DNA from: Pseudomonas sp. Leaf58
Lineage (GTDB): Bacteria > Pseudomonadota > Gammaproteobacteria > Pseudomonadales > Pseudomonadaceae
Direction of reading: 5' to 3'
DNA: 64,000 bases
Assembly (NCBI RefSeq): GCF_003627215.1
Contig: NZ_CP032677.1
Location: 2,175,501 to 2,239,500 of the forward strand
Position 1 is the first letter of the stretch, and each line of letters opens with the position of its first letter. A program made the translations under genes and the position numbers. Below, one piece after another: positions 9,177 to 17,780 of the stretch. The notes beneath the pieces are model-generated. The model had not been told where the DNA came from, did no database searches, and worked only from the letters and a program-made list of their open reading frames with translations.

Positions 9177-10229
9177 TCACAGGTCCGGGTACAGGCGGCC
9201 AGGGTTGAATACCCCCTGGGGGTCGAGTTGCTGCTTGAGCGCTCGGTGGTAACGCATCAGCGCGGCGGACAGCGGTGGGGTGCTGGCAGTGCCCGGAGCG
9301 TAGCAGGTGGCGTGGCCCCCTACCGTGCTGAGGTAGGCGCGGATGGCCTGCGCGGGTGCCGTGGTCTTGAGCCAGCGCTGGGCACCGCCCCAGTCGATCA
9401 GTTGCTGGCCGGGCAGCTCCATCTCGCCGGTGGTGTTGGGCACGGACAACCGCCACAGCGGCGCGGGGGCTGCAAAAAACGCCAGGCGCTGCTCGCGCAG
9501 GTCGCTCCAGAAGCAGCTGTCGAGCACTTCGCCGCCCAGGCGCTGACGCGCTGATTGCACCGAGCCTTCGCCGCCTTCCAGGCGCAGGTACAGTGCCTCG
9601 CCGTCATGGCAGGCCGCGCTGATCGGCAGCGGCTGCTGGCCCCATTCGGCCAGCTCGGCCAAGGCCTGGCGGCGGCCCATCGGCAGGCGCAGGCTGAGGC
9701 ACTGGCGCGGCCGGGGCAGCACTTTCAGCGACACCTCGGTCAGCAGCCCGAGGCAACCGAAGCTACCCGCCATCAGCCGTGACACGTCGTAGCCGGCGAC
9801 GTTCTTCATCACCTCGCCACCAAAGCGCAGCAGCTTGCCGTGGCCGCTGATAACACGAGTGCCTAACACATAGTCACGCACCGACCCGGCCCACGGCCGC
9901 CGTGGCCCCGACAGCCCGGCCGCGACCATGCCACCCAAGGTAGCGTCGGGGCCCAGGTGCGGTGGCTCGCAGGGCAGCATCTGGCCGGCCGCGTGCAGCG
10001 CCGCCTCGATTTCGCGCAGCGGCGTGCCGGCGCGGGCGGTGAGCACCAGTTCGGTCGGGTCGTAGCTGACGATGCCCCGGTGGCTGCGGGTGTCGAGTAC
10101 TTCGCCGGGCACCGGGTTACCCAGCATGGCTTTGCTGTTGCCGCCCTGGATACGCAGCGGCGTGGCCTGGTGCAGCGCTTGGTTGACCTGCTCCAGCAGG
10201 GCCTGGCTCATGTCGCGGTCCATGCTCAT
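9177..10229 (-). CDS. glcE: Glycolate oxidase FAD-binding subunit
   Basis: A protein of 350 residues with an FAD-linked oxidase (PCMH-type) N-terminal domain: 'PLRIQGGNSKAMLG', 'LTARAGTPLREIEAAL', 'GPDATLGGMVAAGLSGPRR' and 'GEVMKNVAGYDVSRLMAGSFG'. I start it at the ATG complementary to 10227-10229. This makes a TGATG junction with the glcD stop and restores the usual GlcE length. The reading frame itself stays open further upstream inside glcD, which is not real coding. It is a subunit of the GlcDEF complex at the inner membrane. Confidence 0.95.
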   Translation of the reverse strand: MSMDRDMSQALLEQVNQALHQATPLRIQGGNSKAMLGNPVPGEVLDTRSHRGIVSYDPTELVLTARAGTPLREIEAALHAAGQMLPCEPPHLGPDATLGGMVAAGLSGPRRPWAGSVRDYVLGTRVISGHGKLLRFGGEVMKNVAGYDVSRLMAGSFGCLGLLTEVSLKVLPRPRQCLSLRLPMGRRQALAELAEWGQQPLPISAACHDGEALYLRLEGGEGSVQSARQRLGGEVLDSCFWSDLREQRLAFFAAPAPLWRLSVPNTTGEMELPGQQLIDWGGAQRWLKTTAPAQAIRAYLSTVGGHATCYAPGTASTPPLSAALMRYHRALKQQLDPQGVFNPGRLYPDL

Positions 10230-11728
10230 CAGAAGCGCTCCAGCTCGGGGAAGGGCAGTTGCCCATGGTGCACGTGCATCGCCCCGAACTCGGCGCAGCG
10301 GTGCAAGGTAGGGATGTTCTTGCCTGGGTTGAGCAGGCCTTGCGGGTCGAAGGCGGCCTTGACCGCATGGAACACAGTGATTTCGTCGGCGTTGAACTGC
10401 GCGCACATCTGGTTGATCTTTTCGCGCCCCACGCCGTGCTCGCCGGTGATGCTGCCGCCTACCGCCACGCACAGCTCGAGGATCTTGCCGCCGATGGCCT
10501 CGGCGCGTTGCAGTTCGCCGGGCAGGTTGGCATCGAACAGGATCAGCGGGTGCATGTTGCCATCGCCGGCGTGGAACACGTTGGCCACCCGCAGGCCGTA
10601 TTCGCTGGACAGGTCACTGATGCCTTTGAGCACCCGCGGCAGTTCGCGGCGCGGGATGGTGCCGTCCATGCAGTAGTAGTCCGGGGAAAGCCGCCCCACC
10701 GCCGGGAAGGCGTTTTTACGCCCGGCCCAGAAACGTACGCGCTCAGCCTCGTCGCAGGCCAGCCGCACCTCGCGCGCGCCGGCTTGCGCCAGTACCGCGG
10801 CCACCCGTTCGCAGTCGTCGTGCACATCGGCTTCAACGCCGTCCAGCTCGCACAGCAGGATGGCTGCCGCGTCGACCGGGTAACCGGCATGGATGAAGTC
10901 CTCGGCGGCGCGGATCGCCAGGTTGTCCATCATCTCCAGGCCGCCGGGGATGATGCCGGCAGCGATAATGTCGGCCACCGCCCGGCCGGCGTCCTCGACG
11001 CTGTCGAAGCTGGCCAGCAGCACCCGCGCCACTTGGGGCTTGGGCAGCAGTTTCACGGTGACTTCGGTGACGATGCCAAGCATGCCTTCGGAGCCGGTGA
11101 ACAACGCCAGCAGGTCGAAACCGGGGCTGTCGAGGGCGTCGCTGCCCAAGGTCAGGCGTTCGCCTTCGACCGTGAGGATGTCTACCTTGAGCAGGTTATG
11201 CACGGTCAGGCCGTACTTGAGGCAATGCACGCCACCGGCGTTTTCGGCGACGTTGCCACCGATGGAACAGGCGATCTGCGAGGACGGGTCTGGCGCGTAG
11301 TACAGGCCGTGGGGCGCGGCGGCCTGGGAGATGGCGAGGTTGCGCACACCGGGCTGCACGCGGGCAAAGCGGCCCTGCGGGTTGACTTCGAGAATGCGGT
11401 TGAAGCGCGCCATCACCAGCAGGATGCCCTTGGCCAGGGGCAGGGCGCCGCCCGACAGGCCGGTCCCGGCGCCACGTGCCACCACCGGCACGCCACGCTG
11501 GTGGCAAAGCCTGAGTAGGGTTTGCACCTGTTCCAGGCGCTGGGGCAGCACCACCAGCAACGGCACTGTGCGGTAGGCCGACAGGCCGTCGCATTCGTAA
11601 GGCTTGAGGTCTTCCGCGCGGTGTAGCACCTCGAGGTCCGGCAGGGCATCGCGCAATGCTTGCAGCAGCGCCGTTTGGTCCACCTCGGGCAACGCGCCAT
11701 CGACACGTTCGTCGTACAGGATATTCAT
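10229..11728 (-). CDS. glcD: Glycolate oxidase subunit GlcD
   Basis: A protein of 499 residues, full length for the FAD-linked oxidase/D-lactate dehydrogenase-like family. The FAD site shows 'VPVVARGAGTGLSGGALPL' and 'SIGGNVAENAGGVHCLKYG'. The C-terminal substrate region has 'NVFHAGDGNMHPLILFD' and 'GSITGEHGVGREK'. It catalyses oxidation of glycolate to glyoxylate. It is the first gene of the minus-strand operon and divergent from glcC, with a 194-base control region holding two operator-like palindromes. Confidence 0.97.
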   Translation of the reverse strand: MNILYDERVDGALPEVDQTALLQALRDALPDLEVLHRAEDLKPYECDGLSAYRTVPLLVVLPQRLEQVQTLLRLCHQRGVPVVARGAGTGLSGGALPLAKGILLVMARFNRILEVNPQGRFARVQPGVRNLAISQAAAPHGLYYAPDPSSQIACSIGGNVAENAGGVHCLKYGLTVHNLLKVDILTVEGERLTLGSDALDSPGFDLLALFTGSEGMLGIVTEVTVKLLPKPQVARVLLASFDSVEDAGRAVADIIAAGIIPGGLEMMDNLAIRAAEDFIHAGYPVDAAAILLCELDGVEADVHDDCERVAAVLAQAGAREVRLACDEAERVRFWAGRKNAFPAVGRLSPDYYCMDGTIPRRELPRVLKGISDLSSEYGLRVANVFHAGDGNMHPLILFDANLPGELQRAEAIGGKILELCVAVGGSITGEHGVGREKINQMCAQFNADEITVFHAVKAAFDPQGLLNPGKNIPTLHRCAEFGAMHVHHGQLPFPELERF

Positions 11729-11822
11729 GGGCTCACTCGGCAGCGGTTCTTGTCGTTATTGGCAAAGCGGTCACCCATGCAGCCTGCGCGTGGTGGCGGC
11801 TGGGGTCGAGTACGGGGTGAAC

Positions 11823-11833
11823 TGGTCCTACCA
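11823..11833. promoter_or_regulatory. GlcC operator-like palindrome 1
   Basis: TGGTCCTACCA within the larger palindrome ACTGGTCCTACCAGT (11821-11835). It has the TGGT-N3-ACCA form bound by FadR-subfamily GntR regulators (PdhR, LldR, GlcC). It lies 94 bases upstream of the glcD start. Confidence 0.7.
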
Positions 11834-11898
11834 GTTTATGTGGCAGGTACTGGCTATTGACGGCTTTGCCCAGCTAGATTGAGGCAGCTGGTCGGAGT

Positions 11899-11909
11899 GG
11901 TCCTACCAG
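11899..11909. promoter_or_regulatory. GlcC operator-like palindrome 2
   Basis: A second exact copy of TGGTCCTACCA, 76 bases from the first. It ends just before and partly abuts the glcC ribosome binding site (AAGGAGG at about 11909-11915), a position that would allow autoregulation. Confidence 0.7.
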
Positions 11910-11922
11910 AAGGAGGGGCGCA

Positions 11923-12687
11923 GTGGGTACTGAAGGCAAGGCCAAGATCGCCGACCAGGTGGCAGAACGGGTCGAACGGCTGATCGTCGAGGGTGTGCTC
12001 AAGGTGGGGCAGGCCCTGCCGTCGGAGCGACGGCTGGTGGAAAAACTGGGCTGCTCGCGCTCGGCCTTGCGTGAAGGCCTGCGCATTCTGCGCGGGCGCG
12101 GCATCATCGACACCGAGCAAGGGCGAGGTTCGTTCGTTGCCGACCTGACGGGGCAGGCGGGTGGCACGCCATTGATGCACCTGTTCAGCTCGCAGCCGCG
12201 CACGCTGTTCGACCTGCTGGAAGTGCGGGCGCTGCTGGAGGCCGAATCGGCGCGCCTGGCAGCGTTGCGTGCCACCGATGTCGACCGCCTGTTGATTCGC
12301 CGGCGATATGAGGAAATGCTGGCTGCACATGAGGCCCCCGAGGCAATCGATGCCCGTGAGCATGCCCGTCGCGACCATGCTTTCCACCGGGCGATCAGCG
12401 AGGCATCACACAACCCGGTGCTGGTGCACACCCTGCAATCGCTCAGCGACCTGACCTTGAGCACGGTGTTCGCTTCGGTCAACAACCTGTACTGCCGGCC
12501 GGCGCAGAAGCGCCAGATCGACCGCCAGCATGCGCGGTTGTATCACGCGGTGATGGAGCAGTTGCCCGAGCAGGCGCAGCGGGCGGCGCGTGAGCACATC
12601 AATGGGATTCGCGAGAGTTTGCGCGAGATCGAGCAGGAAGAGCAGCGCCTGGTGCGGGCGACCATGCGCATGGATGGCTGGGGATGA
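11923..12687 (+). CDS. glcC: Glycolate-responsive GntR/FadR-family regulator
   Basis: A protein of 254 residues with a GTG start 7 nt behind AGAAGGAGG. Residues about 8-75 are a GntR winged helix ('LPSERRLVEKLGCSRSALRE', 'RGSFVADLTG'). Residues about 95-235 form an all-helical FCD ligand domain with a metal-site-like 'HARRDHAFHRAISEASHNPVL'. It is divergent from glcDEFGB, the standard glcC position, and probably controls that operon in response to glycolate. Two identical FadR-type palindromes lie between the genes. Confidence 0.93.
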   Translation: MGTEGKAKIADQVAERVERLIVEGVLKVGQALPSERRLVEKLGCSRSALREGLRILRGRGIIDTEQGRGSFVADLTGQAGGTPLMHLFSSQPRTLFDLLEVRALLEAESARLAALRATDVDRLLIRRRYEEMLAAHEAPEAIDAREHARRDHAFHRAISEASHNPVLVHTLQSLSDLTLSTVFASVNNLYCRPAQKRQIDRQHARLYHAVMEQLPEQAQRAAREHINGIRESLREIEQEEQRLVRATMRMDGWG

Positions 12688-12694
12688 AGTGTGC

Positions 12695-12800
12695 CTGTAC
12701 CGGCCTCTTCGCGGGCTTGCCCGCTCCCACAAGGACCGCACGAACTGATGCCTGTGCAGTACCTGTGGGAGCGGGCAAGCCCGCGAAGAGGCCGGTACAG
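12695..12800. repeat. Perfect inverted pair of 37-bp REP units
   Basis: Units 12695-12731 and 12764-12800 are exact reverse complements of each other, each containing CGCGGGCTTGCCCGC. They are separated by 32 bases in the gap between the convergent glcC and DUF2388 genes. The pair could fold into a very long hairpin and serve as a bidirectional transcript end. Confidence 0.9.
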
Positions 12801-12806
12801 AATGAC

Positions 12807-13124
12807 TCAATGATCGGCTATGCGGTCATCTTGCGAGAGAATGGCCTGAGCCAGTTCTTCATCGTTGGCCTGCAGCCCAGGATGGTCCTTGCGGGCCTGT
12901 TCCAGCGCCGCTTCCACATAGGCGCCGCGAATCGCACCGCCACTGGCAACGAAGGCAGAAAGCTCGTCACGCGTCGGAATGATCCGTTTGTCGTCCTTGA
13001 AGGTAGAGTAAAGCGAGGCGGAAACACCGGCCGAGGTAGCGACGTCGCCCGCATCGACGTCAGCCAGGGCAGCTCCGGCAGGCAGCAGGAGCAGCAGCGC
13101 AGGGGCGAGGAGTAGGTGGCGCAT
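12807..13124 (-). CDS. DUF2388 family secreted protein
   Basis: A protein of about 105 residues. It starts with a signal peptide 'MRHLLLAPALLLLLPAGAALA' and continues with the Pseudomonas DUF2388 pattern: 'VATSAGVSASLYSTFKDDKR', 'RDELSAFVASGGAIRGAYVE' and 'LAQAILSQDD'. I start it at the ATG complementary to 13122-13124 (MRHLLL) rather than the in-frame start at 13166, because the signal peptide begins there. Predicted periplasmic, function unknown. Pseudomonads usually encode several paralogues. Confidence 0.88.
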   Translation of the reverse strand: MRHLLLAPALLLLLPAGAALADVDAGDVATSAGVSASLYSTFKDDKRIIPTRDELSAFVASGGAIRGAYVEAALEQARKDHPGLQANDEELAQAILSQDDRIADH

Positions 13125-13301
13125 GGCGTGTTCTCCAGTAACGTGAAGCACAGGGAAATAAACCACTCAGTGTTTAAGAGGGTGCGGGCGTGGTGGTAGT
13201 TCCCTTTGTCATGCTGGAGATTACCCGGCGAGCTGCCACGGCGTGATGATGCCAACTACGCCCACGCAGCCCCATCCGTCATCGTCAGTGCTATTGCTCG
13301 C

Positions 13302-15938
13302 TCATTCTGACCGCCCGGTTGCCGCCTTGCTGGCGGTTACGGTCATCGACATTGTCAGCCTGCCGTCAGGCAGTCGCAGGCGAGCCTCAAGGGTCGCTTT
13401 ACCATCGCTCAGGTAGCGGGTGTCGAGGCCATTGTTGCTGAAAGTGCCGTCGGCGCCGACAGATTGAATACCTACCCACTCGTGGTTTTCATTAAGTGCT
13501 TCAACGGTTGCACCTGGAGGGGCTGCTTTGCCTTTAACGCGCAAGGCCTTGCCGTCGCCAAGCTGGCCGGACAGTTCGAGCATTTGCGCGACTGCGACGC
13601 TTGTCCTTTCCTTGAAACTGCGGTCAGCGTACGCCATGCGCACCATGAACGTCGCTTGACCATCGACGAGGTGATTATTGCCGAGGTGGTCGTTTTCAAA
13701 ATTGCCCTGTGCGTCGACGCTTGCAACGCCGGGCCAGGAGCCGTCCTGGTTACTGGCCTCGATCACGGCCGTATGGGGTACCGCGCGGCCTTTGATCCAA
13801 ATTTTATTCTCGGCGGTGCGCACGGCCGATAGCTCCACTACCTCGGGCCATTGCACAACATTGAACGTGAGGGTGTCGGGGTTGCCTTTAACGCGTGCCT
13901 CCAGCTGTTGCTTGCCGTCCGCCAGGTAACTGCTGGTCAGATGGTCGTTCTGGAATTGCAAATGCTGGTCCACGCCCGCAATTTCTGGCCACGAGCCCCG
14001 GTAGTTTTTCACCTGAATGTGGGCATCGACCGGTGCGGCGTAGCCGTCTACATGCAAAACACCATCAGGCAGCCAGAACCCCCAAAGACGTAACAACCGA
14101 TCTTTGTCGCTGCCTTTGAACACGGGCAGCCGAGTGGGGTCTTCTGTGGGTTTGTCCAGCCCCAGCGCGCTGATGGCTGCGAGGGTTTTGGCATCGGGGC
14201 GCATGCCCCATTTGATGAAAAAGTCTGACAGGTCTGCGTGCGCCGCTTTACTCGCTTCTACCTGGAACAGTTGCTTGCGCCCAGGCACAGTGCCGGGGTC
14301 CGAAAGTGTACGAACGGCTCGCTCGAGGGTGTGATAAAAACCATCGCCAAAGGCCACGCGAAGTTGTTCGAACATGACAAATATGATCGCATTTTCCACT
14401 TTCTCGAGGTTCTCGAGCTCACGATCTTCATCCGGTGCAGCCAAGTAGATTGTTGCCTTGTCCCAATGGGCTGGGCTTGGGCCGCCTTCGGGCACTGGAA
14501 AATCGTCGCCGAACCAGTAACGCAGCGCGGCCAGGGTGTACACATTGACCGTCACCTCGCCCAATGAGCCGTCGTTCCACGTCCAGATGGGCGATTGGCG
14601 CTGGTGGCCCAGCTCATGCCATAGCCTCCAACTGGCCTTGGCCCCCCCGGTATTCAATTCGCGCGAAGCGGGGAACGGCAGCATCGCTCGATAATCGGCG
14701 GCGGACGGATTGACGTCAGCCCGAGTTTCTACAACAAGCGGGCGTAACACACTGGCTGTCTCCGGGCTTAATCCGGCAATGACATTCTGCGCATCGATAC
14801 CTTGCTGGTAGGCGTCCAGTAGTGTCTCTGGGGCTGCCTCTGCGGCCCTGCGCATGCTTGCCAGGCTGCTGGCAAGGATGACTTTTTCACTGACCATCTG
14901 TGCGAGAGGAATTGTGGAGTAGTCCAGCATGCGTGCCCATTCGCTGGCCTGTGTCTTGCCCTTGATGAAGAACGGTATGGGTTGTGCTGGTTGCCCCAGG
15001 TTCACTTCAACCGTGGAGCCGCTGGGCTCATCATCTACAAGGCGTAGCGAGATTAACCCGCCTCGAGGCGTAGTGATGGTGTTGAGCCCAGGAACAAGCT
15101 TTTTGACCAGCGGCTCGAGTTCGCTTTGCTCATGATTCCAAGGCAGTACCAAAGATGGCGTGCCAACCAACAGCTCCAAAGTTGCGTTCCCCACATTGCC
15201 CTGCACGGTCACCGGCAGCGGGGTGAAGGCATTGAGGTAAAAACCTGTGGGCTGCCAATCCGCCCAAAGCATGCTTTGCTTCAACCGGCTGCGCTCGGCC
15301 TTGGCGGAGGGCAACGAGGCCAGTTTCAGTTCACGCGTTTGCGGGAAGTACTGGGGGTGTTCCTGCTTGTACTCCGGGTCCCGGGGCAGGATGTCCATCG
15401 ACCACAACGCGGTAGCCTCTGGCTGCTCGGCACATGGAAGCAGTTGTGCAACCCCGGCGTTACCTTTGAGGCACCTTGATTCGCTGGGGTAGCTGTTTTG
15501 CAAACTCACATAGCCCGCCTCGGCGTCGCGCAGGACCCATTGTGTTTCAGCGATGCCTTGATCACACCGACCCATTCGGGCTGTCCATTGATAATTGACC
15601 AGGCAGCGCTCAGTGCCATCTGCTGCACGAGAGCGGTTGACCAACAGTATGTCCCTCCCGCTGGATCGGGCAGCCCATTGGGCGAGCGCATCGTCGTCTT
15701 TACCCGCCGGGCAGGGGCCAAGCGAGAGCTTGTCATCGGTAGTGGAGGCCCGTAGGCATGCAGGGTTACCCGGTTGTTCACTGGCCTGCTTGTTGACCAG
15801 CGTGCCAAAACTATCCTGTTTTTTTGCAGTGTCAGAAACAGCGCTGGCGAAGGGCAGTAGCCCCAACAAAAGAATGACCGCCGATAACTTTAAAGGTGTG
15901 CAGGGATGCTGCTGACTGGGCGCTTCAATAGCGTTCAT
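13302..15938 (-). CDS. Secreted M60-like (enhancin/mucinase-type) zinc metallopeptidase with C-terminal repeats
   Basis: A protein of 878 residues with a signal peptide ending near 'LLPFASAVS'. Residues about 55-180 are Cys-rich with ricin-lectin-like features. The central region has the zinc site HELGH at residues 441-445, with a candidate third ligand E461 in 'SLGEVTVN', matching the HExxH-x(8-28)-E pattern of the M60 family that cleaves mucin-like glycoproteins. From about residue 620 there are three tandem repeats of about 85 residues. They share 'GSWP.IAGVD...F.NDHL...YL.DG'-type cores and look like Ig-like or carbohydrate-binding modules. Start chosen at the ATG at 15938. It is an isolated gene. 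The substrate is unknown; host or biofilm glycoproteins are plausible. Confidence 0.78.
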   Translation of the reverse strand: MNAIEAPSQQHPCTPLKLSAVILLLGLLPFASAVSDTAKKQDSFGTLVNKQASEQPGNPACLRASTTDDKLSLGPCPAGKDDDALAQWAARSSGRDILLVNRSRAADGTERCLVNYQWTARMGRCDQGIAETQWVLRDAEAGYVSLQNSYPSESRCLKGNAGVAQLLPCAEQPEATALWSMDILPRDPEYKQEHPQYFPQTRELKLASLPSAKAERSRLKQSMLWADWQPTGFYLNAFTPLPVTVQGNVGNATLELLVGTPSLVLPWNHEQSELEPLVKKLVPGLNTITTPRGGLISLRLVDDEPSGSTVEVNLGQPAQPIPFFIKGKTQASEWARMLDYSTIPLAQMVSEKVILASSLASMRRAAEAAPETLLDAYQQGIDAQNVIAGLSPETASVLRPLVVETRADVNPSAADYRAMLPFPASRELNTGGAKASWRLWHELGHQRQSPIWTWNDGSLGEVTVNVYTLAALRYWFGDDFPVPEGGPSPAHWDKATIYLAAPDEDRELENLEKVENAIIFVMFEQLRVAFGDGFYHTLERAVRTLSDPGTVPGRKQLFQVEASKAAHADLSDFFIKWGMRPDAKTLAAISALGLDKPTEDPTRLPVFKGSDKDRLLRLWGFWLPDGVLHVDGYAAPVDAHIQVKNYRGSWPEIAGVDQHLQFQNDHLTSSYLADGKQQLEARVKGNPDTLTFNVVQWPEVVELSAVRTAENKIWIKGRAVPHTAVIEASNQDGSWPGVASVDAQGNFENDHLGNNHLVDGQATFMVRMAYADRSFKERTSVAVAQMLELSGQLGDGKALRVKGKAAPPGATVEALNENHEWVGIQSVGADGTFSNNGLDTRYLSDGKATLEARLRLPDGRLTMSMTVTASKAATGRSE

Positions 15939-16250
15939 TTCGAAATGTCACTCCTGCTCGTTTCCCGTGCGAGTTTTGGGCTGAGGTGTATTTATCGTTC
16001 GGCGAGCGCGTTCGTACTACTGGCAGAAATGCCAGGTGGGACGGGGGATAGCAGCGCGGGTGGCGCTGGCCTGGTACCTGCGGTACGGCCAGCGTCAGTA
16101 GCCAAGCTGTGCAGATTGCCTGAACGGTGGATTGACCGCGGCGTACCGTGCGTGATTTGCTCGGGTGATGGCTTTTTCGCGAGTATGCCCGCCCCTGCGG
16201 GCTTGCCCACGAATGCCATACCCGATCATTCAAAGGAAATGAAGGTCCCC
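15939..16250. other. Non-coding interval between peptidase and GST genes
   Basis: The 312 bases separate two divergent genes. I see no convincing protein gene. A degenerate REP-like segment lies at about 16160-16215 (TTTTTCGCGAGTATGCCCGC then CTGCGGGCTTGCCCACGAATG). Promoters for both neighbours should be here, but I could not single out a clear -35/-10 pair. Confidence 0.5.
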
Positions 16251-16877
16251 ATGCCCGACTACAAGCTGCATTGCTTCGCCGAATCCGGTAACGCCTACAA
16301 GGCCGCACTCATGCTTGAACTCACAGGCCAGGACTGGCAGCCGGTATTTGTCGATTTCTTCAACGGCCAGACCCGAGAGCAAGCCTGGCGCGACGAAGTG
16401 AACGAGCAGGGTGAGGTGCCGGTGCTGGAGCACGCAGGCAAATCCTTTACCCAGTCTGCGCTGATCCTTGAATACCTGGCGGAAAAAACCGGCCAATTCG
16501 GCCCCCGCAACGAGGACGAAAAACGCGAGATCTGGCGCTGGATGCTGTTCGACAACCACAAGTTCACCAGCTATTACGCGGCGCTGCGTTTCCTGTTCTG
16601 CCTGAAGAAGACTGGGGACACGGACGTGACCCGGTTCCTGCGTGAGCGGGCCACGGCGGCCTACCGCATTGTCGACGCGCATTTGGCAAAGACCCCGTTC
16701 ATGGTCGGCGGGCGCCTGACCATCGCCGACCTGTCGCTGGCGGGGTATGTGTTCATGCCGGAGGACACCGGTATCCCGTTGGCGGAGTTCACCCACATCG
16801 AGGCGTGGAAGGCCCGAATTCAGGCGCTGCCGGGCTGGAAGCACCCGTATGAGCTGATGCCCCGCACGGCGTCCTGA
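16251..16877 (+). CDS. Glutathione S-transferase family protein
   Basis: A protein of 208 residues with a thioredoxin-like N-terminal domain ('KLHCFAESGNAYKAALMLEL', then 'GEVPVLEHAGKSFTQSALIL') containing the conserved cis-proline and the Q-S glutathione-binding pair. The helical C-terminal domain includes 'GRLTIADLSLAGYVFMPED' (N-capping box region). I chose the ATG at 16251; an in-frame ATG at 16239 would add four residues. Probably a cytosolic detoxification or thiol-transfer enzyme with unknown substrate. It stands alone. Confidence 0.88.
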   Translation: MPDYKLHCFAESGNAYKAALMLELTGQDWQPVFVDFFNGQTREQAWRDEVNEQGEVPVLEHAGKSFTQSALILEYLAEKTGQFGPRNEDEKREIWRWMLFDNHKFTSYYAALRFLFCLKKTGDTDVTRFLRERATAAYRIVDAHLAKTPFMVGGRLTIADLSLAGYVFMPEDTGIPLAEFTHIEAWKARIQALPGWKHPYELMPRTAS

Positions 16878-17132
16878 GCCCGCAAGTTCGCCGGGTGCAG
16901 TGCCATCGCCCTTGGTTAGCGATTCTGATAACCGGTCGGTGACAAGCGCAGCGGTATGACTACGCTCAAAAAATTGAGAAATATTGTGCAATATTTAGCT
17001 GGCTGTCGCTGACGGATCTCGCCCAACTGCTGCTAAAGGAAGGCCGCGCTGGCTTGCAGGTCGCCCCATGGGGGGGCCGGAAATCACAGGGTGCGTCGTG
17101 CAACCCTGTGTTACTCCACGCGGAGGCTCATC

Positions 17133-17636
17133 ATGCTCAAGAAATGTTTATTGGCTTTGGCTATTGGCGCTGTGTTGTCGGCGTCGGTGGTGTTGCTGCC
17201 AGACTCCATTGGCGGTGCCTCCAGCGCGTATGCGAAGGATGGTGGTGGCGGCGGCGGGCACGGTGGCGGCGGTGGCGGTGGTGGCGGCCATGGCGGTGGC
17301 GGCGGTGGCCATGGCGGTGGCGGTGGAGGGCACGGTGGCGGCGGCGGTGGAGGCGGCCATGGCGGCGGCGGTGGCTCAGGCGGCGGTGGCCATGGTGGTG
17401 GCGGCAGCGGCAGCGGACACAGCGGCGATGGCGGTGGGCATGCTGGCGCCGGCCAGGGTAGCGGCGGGCGCAATGGTGCTGATGATGGCGCCAACCACGA
17501 AGCCAACCATGAGGCCAACCACGAAGCGAATCACGAAGCGAATCACAGCGTGGGCGAGGCTCACGGTGTAGGGCATGGCGCTGATGATGGGGCTGACCAT
17601 GACGTTGGGGATGATCGCGGAGGCGATCAGAACTAA
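17133..17636 (+). CDS. Secreted glycine/histidine-rich low-complexity protein
   Basis: A protein of 167 residues. It starts 'MLKKCLLALAIGAVLSASVV' behind CGGAGG, and the signal peptide probably ends at 'SSAYA'. The mature part is about 80 residues of GGGGGHGG-type repeats, then a run of 'NHEA' tetrapeptides (positions about 17495-17550), then an Asp/His-rich tail. The His spacing would suit binding of Zn, Ni or Cu, but that is inference. No known domain. The opposite strand reads as a Pro-rich frame, which I take as a shadow because only the plus frame has a signal peptide and ribosome binding site. Confidence 0.72.
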   Translation: MLKKCLLALAIGAVLSASVVLLPDSIGGASSAYAKDGGGGGGHGGGGGGGGGHGGGGGGHGGGGGGHGGGGGGGGHGGGGGSGGGGHGGGGSGSGHSGDGGGHAGAGQGSGGRNGADDGANHEANHEANHEANHEANHSVGEAHGVGHGADDGADHDVGDDRGGDQN

Positions 17637-17652
17637 CAACCAACGTGGCGCT

Positions 17653-17757
17653 GCCGGCCTTTTCGCGGGCCCTCTCGCGCCTACAGGCATGCCACTGCCC
17701 TCAAGGCCTGTGGAGCCCCTGTGGGAGCGGGCGTGCCCGCGAAGTGGCCGGTACAGG
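17653..17757. repeat. REP element pair
   Basis: An imperfect unit at about 17653-17686 (GCCGGCCTTTTCGCGGGC) and an inverted unit at about 17719-17757 (GAGCGGGCGTGCCCGCGAAG) lie between the convergent Gly/His-rich gene and the PBP2 gene. Confidence 0.8.
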
Positions 17758-17780
17758 CCATGGTGTTTCAGGTTCAAAAC

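Noticed and set aside
9177..10472. 431-codon version of GlcE
   Set aside because: The extra N-terminal residues lie within glcD coding sequence. The ATG at 10229 gives the TGATG junction and normal length.
12807..13300. Tandem repeats or a CRISPR-like pattern around the REP elements
   Set aside because: The repeats are palindromic REP units in inverted pairs, without regular spacers or cas genes.
17091..17132. Upstream ATG for the Gly/His-rich protein
   Set aside because: It would bury the signal peptide behind 14 polar residues. CGGAGG fits the ATG at 17133.
17111..17518. Pro-rich protein on the minus strand opposite the Gly/His-rich gene
   Set aside because: It mirrors the Gly codons. 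It has no signal peptide or ribosome binding site, while the plus frame has both.
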